Shown here in pieces: positions 1 through 10,335 of a DNA stretch of 44,278 bases. The number at the start of each line of letters is the position of its first letter. The first letter of the stretch is position 1. Where the stretch lies: the IMG/VR virus record IMGVR_UViG_3300021424_000080, positions 1 through 44,278 of that record; one strand, written 5' to 3'. The stretch is from a virus. The position numbers were made by a program, and so were the translations under genes. The notes below the pieces were generated by a model. The model made no database searches and was not told the origin of the DNA. It saw only the letters and a program-made list of their open reading frames with translations.

Positions 1-3000
1 TCAGCAGCTGGTTGTTCAGTAGGTTCGACTTCTTCAGAAACAGGGGCTTCTGGAGCAGCAGGGGCTTGAGCTTGTCCTGCATTAATTGCAGCTTCTATTT
101 TATCTGCTGCTTCACCAATGTAGAACACTGTAGCTGCGTCAATATCATTCAATCCTTCTGTTGCTGTAGGATATTTCTTTCTAGCAACTGCCATCTTAGC
201 AGGAACATTAGCAAACTTCTGAATTGTTTCTGCATTAGTCTCTGGAGAAATTGTGTCAATTTCTATTTCACCAGTTGGTAGAATGTTAGCCTTAAAAGTA
301 AAATCACCACCAAACATAGGAATGGTGTTCACACCACCATCATTAAGACTGACAGTAAATTCTTCTCCTTCTTTGTTAGTCAACTTCACTACAACAGGAA
401 CGTCAGATTCAATTACATCAGATGGTTTTGTTGATGCTCCTGACTTAGAGGGTTTAGGAGGCTCTTGTTCTTTCTCACTTGGTACATATCCTTCATCACC
501 AGTCTCAAAGTTGACTAGTGTAGCATACTTACCTGCAAACGCATAAGGTTGTGCGGCTGTTGGATTTGCAATAGTTACAAATGGAATATCAGATACAGCT
601 CTGTCTTTTCCAGACACAAGGTAGGACTGATAGTTCTTCCATTCTCTTTCCTGTAGCTTTCCATCTTCAAAGAAGTATTCAAAGAATGAACTTTCACTTC
701 GCAATGTTTTAGCATTTGCAGAGTGATACATTTCAGAAAGCTGTTCAATAATCTCTTGTTCTTTGGAGGCTAGTTCTGAGAACTTAAATGTTTGTTTACC
801 AAGCTTAACAGCAAGGTTATCTAAATCAAACCATATCTGATTATCTTTTAGCTCTCCTTTAGGATTTTTTAAATTAAGAACGTTATTTATAAATAGCAGC
901 TCGTTAGTGTTAAACTTAGGAGCTTTTCCTTCACTAGCATCTTTCTCAAGTCTTGTTACAGCAGACTTGATAACCTCATACATTGTAGTGGCTTTTTTCT
1001 TACCAAGCTTGTTGTTGTTTAGATATTGAAGAAGGTCTCCACTTTGAATGTAGACATATCCCTTTTTAGAATTTACAATTCTACCATTGTGTTGAATAGT
1101 ATCAGTGGTAACAACATTAACAAGTCCTGGGATGGTTGCTATTGCAGTTTCATCAACTAGATTGCTAGTGACAGCATTCTTCTTATATACGTCACCCTCC
1201 TTTTGAGAAACAGGAATACCTGCTGAGATTCTGAATTCGAGAGTTGGAGGAACTGTAGAAGGCTTCATTAGCTCTACACGTCTGTTTCTCCAAACTTGCG
1301 CAAATCTTACAAAACTATCTTTCTCGTCTTTTCTATATCTATCATTTCCTCTACTATTAGTGATGGATGTGCTAGGCATAGTTTGAAATACCACCTTACC
1401 AAGATCAACTTGTTGACCCACCTCACCAATGCGTTTTCCATCTTGATCTACAAAGTATCGCTTCTTACCATCAAGCTCAACAAACACCATTCCTACAAAT
1501 CCATTGTCCTTATTCGTGACTTTGGTTTCAAAAGCAGCTTTATCAGCATCAATTTGTTCTTGTGTCATTTTAAATGACAAAGCTGTAACACCAGACAAGC
1601 CAAGAGATTCTTCTTGGTTGTATGTGAATACAATTGCTCTAAGTTTATTTCTATTCTTAAACTTTCTAGCGTTATTCAAGAACACTCTTGATCTAACTAC
1701 ATGAGGTTGAGACTTTGTAAGATCTTCAAATTCTTCAGACTCTGTAGTACTAGAGTCAAAGAATTCTACAGCAGCTTTCATCTTACCAGTTTCACCTGTG
1801 TCAACTCTTTCTCCAGCATCTTCTGGAAGAGTGCCTACAGGGAATGTTTGGCTAGCAGAGATTTCTTCTTGTTGTTTGTCAAGAGAAGATTTAGCTTCTT
1901 TGATTCTGTCAGCTATTTCTTTTGCTTTAGCTTGTTTCTCAAGAAGATCTTTAGCAAGTCTGTTAAATCTGTTTAATACAGCTTTGGTGAATTTTTGATC
2001 ACCAATGGAGTTTACATATTCAAGTTTATTTAAACCTTCTGCTGGCTTCTGAAAAACATCTCTGAATGCAGGATATTCAAACACCTCATCAATAGACTGA
2101 TTTAATATATCCTCAAGCTCTTGAGATGTATTGTCTTCTTCAGTGATGTTGTATGTTTTAAATTCTAAGGGTGGGAGAAATACTTCTCTGCCATCAGGAA
2201 GTCTCACCTCAAACTCACCACCCAGTGTTTCAGAAAGTATTGTAATCTTAGGAGCAAGAACTAGTTTACCATTATCAAGTCTAATAGGCTCAGCTAGAGA
2301 ATACTCTTGGCCCACTTGAAATGGTTTACTTACACTTTTTCTACCTTCTTTCTGAGTCACCTCAACAGTTCCCATCTCACGAACTCTTTCAGATGTACTA
2401 ACATAGCTGTAGTTCAATGGCTTCTGTTTAATATCATTGTATTGGTTTATGAAGAGTTTTCTTCTCAATGACAATTCAATAACATCAGAAAGAGATCTTT
2501 TTAAATCATCTTTAACATCATTAGTAACGTCCATTGCGTTAATCTGATCCAAAGCTTCTTTTACAGACTCTTTATTTGGTTTGTTGTTTTCAAGAATTTC
2601 CTGTAAGATGTTAACAGTTGGTATGTTAGCTTTTGCAAGCTCAGCATTCACAGCTGGTATTCTTAGAGAATAATCATCAATCTTACTTGCTGCATAAACA
2701 AGTTTGTCGACTACTATAGGAGAATATTTTCTAAGTGGATTACCTTTTGCATCCTTTACAACATTTCCCTCTTCATCAGTTTGTACTTCACCTGCATAGT
2801 TGAGATTAATGTTTTCGTAATGTTTATCAACAGCCTTAGCAGTATTTTCTAGATTACCAATTCTTTGTATGAATTGTTCTTTGGTTTCTCCATCAAATGC
2901 AATACCCGCACTCTGTAACTCTTCGAATCCACCCATAAGAGCCTGCTGCTTATAGTAGTCAAGCTCGTTATAGACACTGTCCATCTTACCATACTTAGCA

Positions 3001-4610
3001 CGAGGCATCAAGTAGGATAGTGTAAAATCTTTCTCGTAATCTTTTTCTGAAAGAATATCATTGTTCTCTATTGCTTGTTGTCTCATTGATTGAGAACCTA
3101 TACCAATAGCCATGAAGTCTGCTTGTTCTTTCAAAGCAGAATCAATATTTCTCTTGTTTAATTCTTGTATAGCTATAGCTGTATTCCTAGCTTTGACTCC
3201 ACCTCTACCAGTGAGACCTTCTCTATAAATAGACATAGGTGCCTGCTGAATGCCTCCAGCAAGAGAGCCAATAATTATACTTTCAATGCCTTCTTTTGTA
3301 CTTAGAGTTTTATCAATGCCTTCTCCAAATACATTTCCCATAGCACCATAGACAGTTTCTAGGAATGTACCAAGCTCTTCTTTATTCTTGTATGCTCTGT
3401 CAAAATAATCATCAACTCCTGTGGCAATAGCAAACTGCATCCCTTCTTCAAAAGCTTCTGTTGGAGAAACTAAGAATCTACTAAGACCTGTTGCAGTGTC
3501 AACTAATTTTCCAAATCTTGTTTTTGGAAGCTGTTCAGCAAATTCCTTTCCTAACCCTTCTTGTGCAATTTTATTTATGTATGCTTTCTCAACTTTTCTA
3601 GAAGAACCTAAGATTTTAGGAAGTTGAATGTAGTTTGATCCTGTAAGAAGAATAGTGCCCATTCCCCATACATAATTACCTATTTTTTCAGCAAAAGCAT
3701 TTATCTCATTAAGGTCTTCTCCCTCTGGGGCATATCCAAATTTATTCTTATATTCTTGTATAGCAGAATTTCTGAACTCATTCATCTTCTGAAGAGCTTC
3801 AATCGAAGATTCTCCAAAAGTACCCATTGCAGAAGTTAAGAATCTATCACCATTATTTCTTATAATGTCTTTAGTACCTTGTGAAAGGTTTGCTAATGTA
3901 TTCTCTATTGCAGATAGTTTTTGTGTCTTAGGTACAATCTGCATAGCCTTCTCGATATTAGCAGCAGCTTCCATTCCTTTACCTGCTCTAACAAGACTAT
4001 TTGCTTGCCCTATTAATTTAAAAACTTTTGTCCAAGCAGCACCTCCATAAATTGAACCTATACCATAACCAATATTTTTAAAAACCTTGTCTCCCCAAAA
4101 GTTTGCTGTATACCAGTTATCTGGAGACCACCATTCAGCATCTTGTTCTGCTTTAGTATAATAGTTTGGTAAATAATCCTCCATACCAGACTGGGCTTGA
4201 TCCATAAGTCTTGTAACAGGATTGTCATAAAGATTTGAAAACTTTAATGTAGAAGCTGCTGATCCAATTCCGTAAAGTAAACCTGCTGTACCAGAAACAA
4301 ATGATGTTGCTGCAAGACCAACCATTTTACCAAGACCATTTCTATACTGATCAAAAGTAGATTGCTGTTGAGCAGCCATCTCTTCATAGTCAGTGAATGG
4401 TCTAGTTTCTTCAAATCTCTTACCAGTGTAGAAAGAAGATGTTGGGATAGGAGCAACACTAGTTGACTGGTTCTGCTTCATTATTCCTAGAAACATATCT
4501 CTAGGGGAAGGAGAATTTCCAGGAATTTGATTACCAGGATTTTGTAAAGTACCAGGCGATGGAATGGGTTGATTCACCCCTCCAAGATTTACAATTCTTT
4601 CTTCTTCCAT
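1..4610 (-). CDS. Giant virion cargo/ejection protein, C-terminus beyond window
   Basis: The frame is open from an ATG at 4610 to the left edge: 1536 complete codons with no stop, so the protein is partial. The start lies 5 bases after the stop of the 922-residue gene. The N-terminus is Pro/Gly/Asn-rich. About residues 94-122 form a glycine-rich hydrophobic stretch (VGLAATSF, GLLYGIGS), and Trp-rich and glycine-rich segments (WWSPDNW, NFWGDKV, YGIGSIYGG) follow. The middle is helical and charged with a probable coiled coil (KAKEIADRIKEAKSSLDKQ). The visible end is a Pro/Glu/Ala-rich linker, so another domain probably follows. I see no polymerase or nuclease motif. Size, place at the end of the late operon and the hydrophobic segment suggest an internal virion protein of the crAss-like cargo type. 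In those phages virion RNA polymerase genes often lie nearby, but that cannot be seen here. Confidence 0.8.
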   Translation of the reverse strand, partial: MEEERIVNLGGVNQPIPSPGTLQNPGNQIPGNSPSPRDMFLGIMKQNQSTSVAPIPTSSFYTGKRFEETRPFTDYEEMAAQQQSTFDQYRNGLGKMVGLAATSFVSGTAGLLYGIGSAASTLKFSNLYDNPVTRLMDQAQSGMEDYLPNYYTKAEQDAEWWSPDNWYTANFWGDKVFKNIGYGIGSIYGGAAWTKVFKLIGQANSLVRAGKGMEAAANIEKAMQIVPKTQKLSAIENTLANLSQGTKDIIRNNGDRFLTSAMGTFGESSIEALQKMNEFRNSAIQEYKNKFGYAPEGEDLNEINAFAEKIGNYVWGMGTILLTGSNYIQLPKILGSSRKVEKAYINKIAQEGLGKEFAEQLPKTRFGKLVDTATGLSRFLVSPTEAFEEGMQFAIATGVDDYFDRAYKNKEELGTFLETVYGAMGNVFGEGIDKTLSTKEGIESIIIGSLAGGIQQAPMSIYREGLTGRGGVKARNTAIAIQELNKRNIDSALKEQADFMAIGIGSQSMRQQAIENNDILSEKDYEKDFTLSYLMPRAKYGKMDSVYNELDYYKQQALMGGFEELQSAGIAFDGETKEQFIQRIGNLENTAKAVDKHYENINLNYAGEVQTDEEGNVVKDAKGNPLRKYSPIVVDKLVYAASKIDDYSLRIPAVNAELAKANIPTVNILQEILENNKPNKESVKEALDQINAMDVTNDVKDDLKRSLSDVIELSLRRKLFINQYNDIKQKPLNYSYVSTSERVREMGTVEVTQKEGRKSVSKPFQVGQEYSLAEPIRLDNGKLVLAPKITILSETLGGEFEVRLPDGREVFLPPLEFKTYNITEEDNTSQELEDILNQSIDEVFEYPAFRDVFQKPAEGLNKLEYVNSIGDQKFTKAVLNRFNRLAKDLLEKQAKAKEIADRIKEAKSSLDKQQEEISASQTFPVGTLPEDAGERVDTGETGKMKAAVEFFDSSTTESEEFEDLTKSQPHVVRSRVFLNNARKFKNRNKLRAIVFTYNQEESLGLSGVTALSFKMTQEQIDADKAAFETKVTNKDNGFVGMVFVELDGKKRYFVDQDGKRIGEVGQQVDLGKVVFQTMPSTSITNSRGNDRYRKDEKDSFVRFAQVWRNRRVELMKPSTVPPTLEFRISAGIPVSQKEGDVYKKNAVTSNLVDETAIATIPGLVNVVTTDTIQHNGRIVNSKKGYVYIQSGDLLQYLNNNKLGKKKATTMYEVIKSAVTRLEKDASEGKAPKFNTNELLFINNVLNLKNPKGELKDNQIWFDLDNLAVKLGKQTFKFSELASKEQEIIEQLSEMYHSANAKTLRSESSFFEYFFEDGKLQEREWKNYQSYLVSGKDRAVSDIPFVTIANPTAAQPYAFAGKYATLVNFETGDEGYVPSEKEQEPPKPSKSGASTKPSDVIESDVPVVVKLTNKEGEEFTVSLNDGGVNTIPMFGGDFTFKANILPTGEIEIDTISPETNAETIQKFANVPAKMAVARKKYPTATEGLNDIDAATVFYIGEAADKIEAAINAGQAQAPAAPEAPVSEEVEPTEQPAA

Positions 4611-4615
4611 TATTA

Positions 4616-7384
4616 CTATTTATTCGAAATTAATGATCTTACAAAGTTGTTGTCCAATGATCTTAATGAATTGTAAATTGTTTCTAGATCTGCTGGAGGC
4701 GTAGTAAAGACATCAGCACTTTTTCCAGTGGCTGGATCTTGTGCGAATATTTTACCATAGTACATACCGTTTGAATTAGTTATGTTTGCCATCACATTAT
4801 ACGGAGAATTTATCAGCATTGGAAAATCTCCTGTTGATTTTTGGAAGTATGAATCTCCAATAATATAAGTATCCTTGTTGTTAGGATTTCCATATGATGT
4901 TTTACCACCTCTAGAGTTAATTCTACTCTGAAGAATCGATACAGAATTACTAACGTAAGGATTGACTAAACCAAATCTAGAAGCTTCGTCTGCTTGGATA
5001 ACCATGCTAGATTTTTTATTACCTTCTCCATAAGCTGTAATCACAAACTGTGATTGTCCGCCACCAGCATCGTATGCTTCAACTTCTAAATTTAAGTCTT
5101 TTGAATCAGTTATACCACCAACTAACGATGAAAAATCATCAAATGTACCACTTGCATTTTGACCAGCTGCTGCATAGGCTCCTGCTAATCTTTTGACATT
5201 ACCTAATATACTTCTATCAGCTTCAGCATTACCAGTGAGTAGTGAAGCTTTCAAATTAGAATTAACATCATAAACATTTCTCAACACTTCAGCTTTTGTA
5301 GAAAGTGCTTGTGAATACTGATCATTATTAATTCCATCAAACACTTTTTCAATTTGTGAAAAGTCAAAGACTGTATCACCAACTGCTGCATTCCAATCAT
5401 CTCTAAATGTTTCAATTGGGGATGCAATTTGTCTAGCAGTTTTACTTATAGCACCTACTATGTTAAACATTCCAGGTGCTCCAAAAAACTCTCCAACTTG
5501 TGAAAGAACATTATTATCTCCAATGTTTGCATTTCTCATTACATAGTCTGCTAGATAAGCCTTTCCATTTCTTTCAAGTCTTTTGTAAGCAGCATCAGCA
5601 GCCTGTATAGCTCCATCATCTATGGTGAAGCCAAATACATGTTTATTCCCACGAGCATATACTCCAAGATCGACAATATCTTCTTTACTTAATTGTACAT
5701 CCTTTCCTCTGAATTTAATTATTTGTGGTTTAATTTCATCACCACTCAATAGTTTCAAAATACTTTGATCAGTCTGAGAAGCAGTCACTGCATCCACTTG
5801 ACTTTTCACCACTCCTAAATCCTCATAACCTTTCTTAGCAGATGTATATGAATTATAAGAAGCTAATAAATCATCTCGAACAATTCCACCTGAACGATTA
5901 ATTTCTTGAACAGCTTTGTTACCCCAAGTAGTTACAAATTCAACATCATCCATTCCTTGTTTCTTAGCATCTTGTTTTAAGATGATGTCAATAGCTTTTT
6001 CTCTGCTATTTCCTGAATCAATTAGTTTTTGGAATCTTGCTTCATTATCACCCATTTGTGAATAAATAGCATCCCATATAAACCCTTTTGATGAAGTTAC
6101 AAAGTTATCAGAAGCTCTGTCATAGTCTTTTTCAAAGGTGGCTACTATATCAAAGTCTGCTGGCATGTTAGAAAGCTCCCAATCTCCACCAGCATTCTTA
6201 ACAGACTGCTGTGCAAGTTCGAGCTCTTTGATCAACATGTTATCTTTATGTTTTTGCTTTTCAAAATCAAGCTGTGTATAAAATTTCTGTCTTTCAAAGG
6301 CTGCTTGTTGCATTTTATAATTAGCTTCCCAACCAGGATTTGACATCTTTTCTTCAATGATGTTTTCGTAACCAAACATAGTTGTGTATCTGTTCCTTAC
6401 ATCATCTTCATGGAAGTAACCTCTCACTGCATCAGGATTTGAATCAGCTGCTTCTTTTAACTTATTATATTGTTCTCTATTTTTAGATATAAAGTTTTCA
6501 ATATTTCTTATTTGATCATCAATTTGTTTTTTCTGTTCATCAGTTGCCCCATTTTTCATAAGAGCAAGTTCAGCAATCTGAAAGTTTTGAGCTTGAATAA
6601 AAGCACTTTCTTGATTGATTATTTTTTGTTTCATCATTTCAGGAGAATACCCTTTATAATTATATTCTCCAGTGATTTGAAGTTGTTTTGAAACTCTTGG
6701 GTTTGAAAATATTTGATCAATAGTTTCTCTAACTTTTTTAGGAAATCTACCTTCTTTCTTCAGCCTAGTCATTATAGGAGAATAGACAGTGTTACCCTTG
6801 TCATCTTTTTGAAAGACTTCATCATAAGTGTAGTTATCTGGCTTTACAGCATCAAAAGTTTCTCTTGCAAATTTATCAATATCAAAAAAAGGATCATATT
6901 TAGAATTGAAAACTATAGGCTTACCTCTCTCATCAAATAGTCCAGCATTGTCATAGGCTGCAAGTTTCTTATTATAAAAGTCTAAGTTATCAGGAGTGAG
7001 CTCACCTTTCTGTCTGGCTTCCTCTATGAGTTTCTCGTTGTTCTTAATGTTTTGTGTAGACTGAACACCAGCAATGAGTATTGGATCTTTCATAATAGTA
7101 CTAGCCATTCCTGCTACAGAGTTTACTAACTGATAGTTAGAAAAGTCTGCTGCTGCAACAGTCTTTAGCTTTGCCCCAAGTTCATTCAGCTTAGATTGCA
7201 ATTGCTGCTTATCTGCATCTCTGTAAAGAGACAGTCCTGCAACTTGATCTATCTGTGATTGGATTCTTTGTATCCCTTGATCGTAGCGTTGTTGCTTCTC
7301 CATACCAACCTGAACCATTGCTTCAACAGGAAGCTGTTGAATGTATGGGTTAAACTGGGGTATTACATCTGTGAATGAAGCCAT
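4616..7384 (-). CDS. Internal virion (cargo) protein, 922 aa, helical
   Basis: Starts at ATG 7384, 28 bases after the 973-residue gene, and ends with TAG. The N-terminus carries FNPYIQQLPVEAM (residues about 11-23) and continues into long amphipathic helices (KQQRYDQGIQRIQSQIDQVAGL). From memory this opening recurs in large virion proteins of Bacteroidota phages; I cannot name a Pfam family. The central part is rich in Lys, Glu and Gln with predicted coiled coils and no transmembrane segment. The C-terminal third is more mixed, with Gly/Ser/Asn-rich turns. It sits between two other giant proteins in the last part of the late operon, which fits a cargo or ejection protein made in moderate amounts. 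There are no catalytic motifs, and the function is inferred from context. Confidence 0.75.
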   Translation of the reverse strand: MASFTDVIPQFNPYIQQLPVEAMVQVGMEKQQRYDQGIQRIQSQIDQVAGLSLYRDADKQQLQSKLNELGAKLKTVAAADFSNYQLVNSVAGMASTIMKDPILIAGVQSTQNIKNNEKLIEEARQKGELTPDNLDFYNKKLAAYDNAGLFDERGKPIVFNSKYDPFFDIDKFARETFDAVKPDNYTYDEVFQKDDKGNTVYSPIMTRLKKEGRFPKKVRETIDQIFSNPRVSKQLQITGEYNYKGYSPEMMKQKIINQESAFIQAQNFQIAELALMKNGATDEQKKQIDDQIRNIENFISKNREQYNKLKEAADSNPDAVRGYFHEDDVRNRYTTMFGYENIIEEKMSNPGWEANYKMQQAAFERQKFYTQLDFEKQKHKDNMLIKELELAQQSVKNAGGDWELSNMPADFDIVATFEKDYDRASDNFVTSSKGFIWDAIYSQMGDNEARFQKLIDSGNSREKAIDIILKQDAKKQGMDDVEFVTTWGNKAVQEINRSGGIVRDDLLASYNSYTSAKKGYEDLGVVKSQVDAVTASQTDQSILKLLSGDEIKPQIIKFRGKDVQLSKEDIVDLGVYARGNKHVFGFTIDDGAIQAADAAYKRLERNGKAYLADYVMRNANIGDNNVLSQVGEFFGAPGMFNIVGAISKTARQIASPIETFRDDWNAAVGDTVFDFSQIEKVFDGINNDQYSQALSTKAEVLRNVYDVNSNLKASLLTGNAEADRSILGNVKRLAGAYAAAGQNASGTFDDFSSLVGGITDSKDLNLEVEAYDAGGGQSQFVITAYGEGNKKSSMVIQADEASRFGLVNPYVSNSVSILQSRINSRGGKTSYGNPNNKDTYIIGDSYFQKSTGDFPMLINSPYNVMANITNSNGMYYGKIFAQDPATGKSADVFTTPPADLETIYNSLRSLDNNFVRSLISNK

Positions 7385-7412
7385 TGTATATTATTTTATC
7401 AAATTTAACAAA

Positions 7413-10334
7413 TTACTTGGTTGCTCTTACAATACCACCATTTCTAATTGTGGTTGTATTGGTTGTTGTAGAACTAGCTCCTGTTGCTTTAGCAGATGCT
7501 AAAGCTAGTTTTTCAGATAGAGCTTTCTGTTGCGCAGGAGTTAAATCATCTATCATGGTATCAAATATTGCAAGAGTATTCATGTTCATTGCTCTGAAAC
7601 GTGGATCAAATCTATAGTTGTAAAGGTTCTCAAATGTTTGAAGAGTTCTATTTTCCAACTGATTCTGCATATACTTAGAAGCAATAGAACTGAGAGCAGC
7701 TTGTGACGTAGCTTTTGTATTAGAAAGAGCTTCTTGTTGTCTGCTGTATTGCTGATCAAAAGCCTGTAGATTGTTAAGATTAGCCTGATTAAGAAGATTT
7801 CTGTTCTCAGCATACACTTTATCCTTTATAGCTTGATTCAATTTGAATTGTTCACCAAGCACTTTTTGATTAGCTTGATATTTCTGAGCATTCAAAGCTG
7901 CTAAAGCAGCTGGGTTGTAACCAAACAATCTTTGAGCAGCTCTGTAATCAGCCTCGTTCTCATTAATAATCTCTTGTAGAGAAATATCAAAAGGAACGTT
8001 TAATTGTGGTTGGATAGTCTGCACTTGTACAGGCTCCACTTGATTTGTTGCAAGAGCAAGCATTTCACCAGCCAATTGACGTGGGTCAAGAGGTTGTGCA
8101 TTACTAGGTCTTAGATAAGGAATAACCTGGTTAAGAAGTGTCATCCAATCAATTTTACCATCTTCAGCTTCTGTTTTTTGAACAGGAGTATTTGCATAAA
8201 TGTATTGTGGATAATTACCAGGTGTTAATTTTCTATTTCTTAATTCCTGTATTGTTGGAGGCAGCTTAGATGCACTTACAGCAACTTCATCAAGATTCAT
8301 ACTTGGATCAACTTCTTCTATAAACAAAGGTTCCAATGCTAATGCATCTCTGTATATCTTATCGCTAATATCTTCATACGTACCTCCAAGTTGTGCCTTT
8401 GCAATAGAGGCTCCTTTCTTAGCTTGTTTCACTTTACCCTTTGCTAAATCATCAGCTACAAGATTGTATTCCTCAGCTGTGTCATTAATAGCAGCCTGTA
8501 GAGAAGCAAGGTCTTGTTTCTTCTTAGCAATGTCTTTGAGCTTCATATTAGCTCCAAGAATATTTGCTTTGTATGATTCAAAAGAAAGTAAATCTTGAGG
8601 TGTAATCACTTCTAAGTTGTCAAGTTTCTCAGTGGACTTTTCTACAATTTTATTCTGCTTCTGTTCAGTCTTGGAAAGTTCAGCAACATAGTTCTTAAAC
8701 TTCTTCCCCTTTGCTTTGTCATCACCAATTAGAGATGCACCAAAGCTTGGTATTTGTAGGTTGCCATATACAGTTAAGCTGCTATCACCATCTGTACCAT
8801 TACGAAGTTGTACAGCTGGTTCTCCTCTTTCCACTTCTACAGGACTATCACCATAAGTGATTCCAATTCCTGTGTTACCTCTTCCATCAGATTCGTCATG
8901 TGACTTTCCTCTGAACATAACAGTTTCTCCACCATTAGGTAGATATGGATTGTAAGACATAGGTTCAGCATATCCACCCCAATGGGTTTCAAGATCACCA
9001 CCCATAGCAAACTTATCTCTTCCTGTGTACATAGCACGTTCACTAGGAGGAGTATAACTTTTCAAATGTCCACCTGCACGCAATGTATCCATAGTTGGAT
9101 CAGGAGCAAATAGTCTTGTCAATGGTATACCTTCAAGTGATGTTGCCACTTGTGGATTTATCATACCACCATCTCTTACATAAGAATAGTTTTGTTGTTG
9201 CAATCCTTGGACACCCTGATTGAAAGCCATTGATGTAATATTTCTATCAATTACACCTCTTGCTTGCTCTGTCTTCTCAGCTTTTCTATCAACAAGATCA
9301 CCAATCTTTTCACCAGCAAACTTACCAATCATTCCTCCTACTGGACCACCAATAATTGTACCTGCTACACTTCCAATACCACCACCCACTCTACTAGCAC
9401 CACTAGGACCATATCCTTTTGGATTCCCAATACGAGAAGTTAGTTGAGAAAGAGCATCTCCTCCTCCTTGTTCTTGGAACTTAGAAATAAAAGTTTTCTC
9501 ACCTGTTGTTTTATTTTTTTGTAAGAAGTTTGGATCTCCCAAATTGGAAAAAAATCCTCCTCCATTAGAAGCAGTTGAAATACCATTCTTAGCTTCTTCT
9601 AAATCTGTATAGATAGTGTTAGGAGCAAACGTGTTTGCTATCTCTGTGCCATTTCTGCTAATTACAGTTCCTACACCATAAATTGGAAAGAACTCTGATC
9701 CAGTGTTTATATTATCTTCTGGTCGAACATATTTTTTTTGAACTTGCTCTGGACGTGTCATAGAAGCTTGAAGAGCAACATCACTAACACCAGCCATTTG
9801 CTGAGCTTCTTTCATGATGTTTTTCTCATCACGCATTTGTTGGATTCCTCCAACTATGTTACCAATGTTCTGAGCAACAGCAGCTGGTCCACCAGCCTTA
9901 CCAATACCTTTATTAATTCCGCCAACAATCTCCTTACCTGTTATAGCTTTTTTTAACTTCTTACCATTCTTGGCACCATCTTCTTTAGAAGCACTGCCTA
10001 AAGCATTTCCTAACTGAGTGAGTGAATCAACAAGTCCTGATTTTTTATTTGCCATCTTCTGCTGTACTTCAAGATTTGCTAAATCCATTGCTTCTTGTTT
10101 ACGCATATCTTGTGTCGATCCAGTGATGAACATATCATTCTGGTCATACAACTGCTGAAAGTTAATTGGTTGAGGATTAAACTGAGGAGCTATACTCCCT
10201 TGAATCATAGCTCCTATTTGAGCTTTCTTCAAAGCTTTCCCATGAACCTTCATAAAAGATTCTTCTGTAGGGAATTTCTTGTAGAATTCCTTCTCAGACT
10301 TAACACCTGCTATCTTTAAAATTTGAGCCTTCAT
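7413..10334 (-). CDS. Cargo/ejection protein, 973 aa, with leader motif and glycine zipper
   Basis: The ATG at 10334 follows the stop of the 1319-residue gene by one base (TGATATG), so the two are probably translationally coupled. Residues 17-33 (FYKKFPTEESFMKVHGK) form a compact basic helical leader that I recall from other Bacteroidota phage virion proteins. Residues about 306-345 contain a glycine zipper (GGGIGSVAG, GGPVGGMIG) that could insert into a membrane. Around residues 465-520 is a Gly-rich module with FRGKSHDESDGRGN and VEVERGEP. The C-terminal half is Gln/Ala/Asn-rich and coiled-coil-like. Small glycine motifs (AQIGAM, AKAQLGGTY, RNGGIVRATK at the very end) are scattered through it. 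The likely role is an internal protein that helps DNA or cargo cross the host envelope. No enzyme signature is visible. Confidence 0.75.
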   Translation of the reverse strand: MKAQILKIAGVKSEKEFYKKFPTEESFMKVHGKALKKAQIGAMIQGSIAPQFNPQPINFQQLYDQNDMFITGSTQDMRKQEAMDLANLEVQQKMANKKSGLVDSLTQLGNALGSASKEDGAKNGKKLKKAITGKEIVGGINKGIGKAGGPAAVAQNIGNIVGGIQQMRDEKNIMKEAQQMAGVSDVALQASMTRPEQVQKKYVRPEDNINTGSEFFPIYGVGTVISRNGTEIANTFAPNTIYTDLEEAKNGISTASNGGGFFSNLGDPNFLQKNKTTGEKTFISKFQEQGGGDALSQLTSRIGNPKGYGPSGASRVGGGIGSVAGTIIGGPVGGMIGKFAGEKIGDLVDRKAEKTEQARGVIDRNITSMAFNQGVQGLQQQNYSYVRDGGMINPQVATSLEGIPLTRLFAPDPTMDTLRAGGHLKSYTPPSERAMYTGRDKFAMGGDLETHWGGYAEPMSYNPYLPNGGETVMFRGKSHDESDGRGNTGIGITYGDSPVEVERGEPAVQLRNGTDGDSSLTVYGNLQIPSFGASLIGDDKAKGKKFKNYVAELSKTEQKQNKIVEKSTEKLDNLEVITPQDLLSFESYKANILGANMKLKDIAKKKQDLASLQAAINDTAEEYNLVADDLAKGKVKQAKKGASIAKAQLGGTYEDISDKIYRDALALEPLFIEEVDPSMNLDEVAVSASKLPPTIQELRNRKLTPGNYPQYIYANTPVQKTEAEDGKIDWMTLLNQVIPYLRPSNAQPLDPRQLAGEMLALATNQVEPVQVQTIQPQLNVPFDISLQEIINENEADYRAAQRLFGYNPAALAALNAQKYQANQKVLGEQFKLNQAIKDKVYAENRNLLNQANLNNLQAFDQQYSRQQEALSNTKATSQAALSSIASKYMQNQLENRTLQTFENLYNYRFDPRFRAMNMNTLAIFDTMIDDLTPAQQKALSEKLALASAKATGASSTTTNTTTIRNGGIVRATK

Positions 10335-10335
10335 A

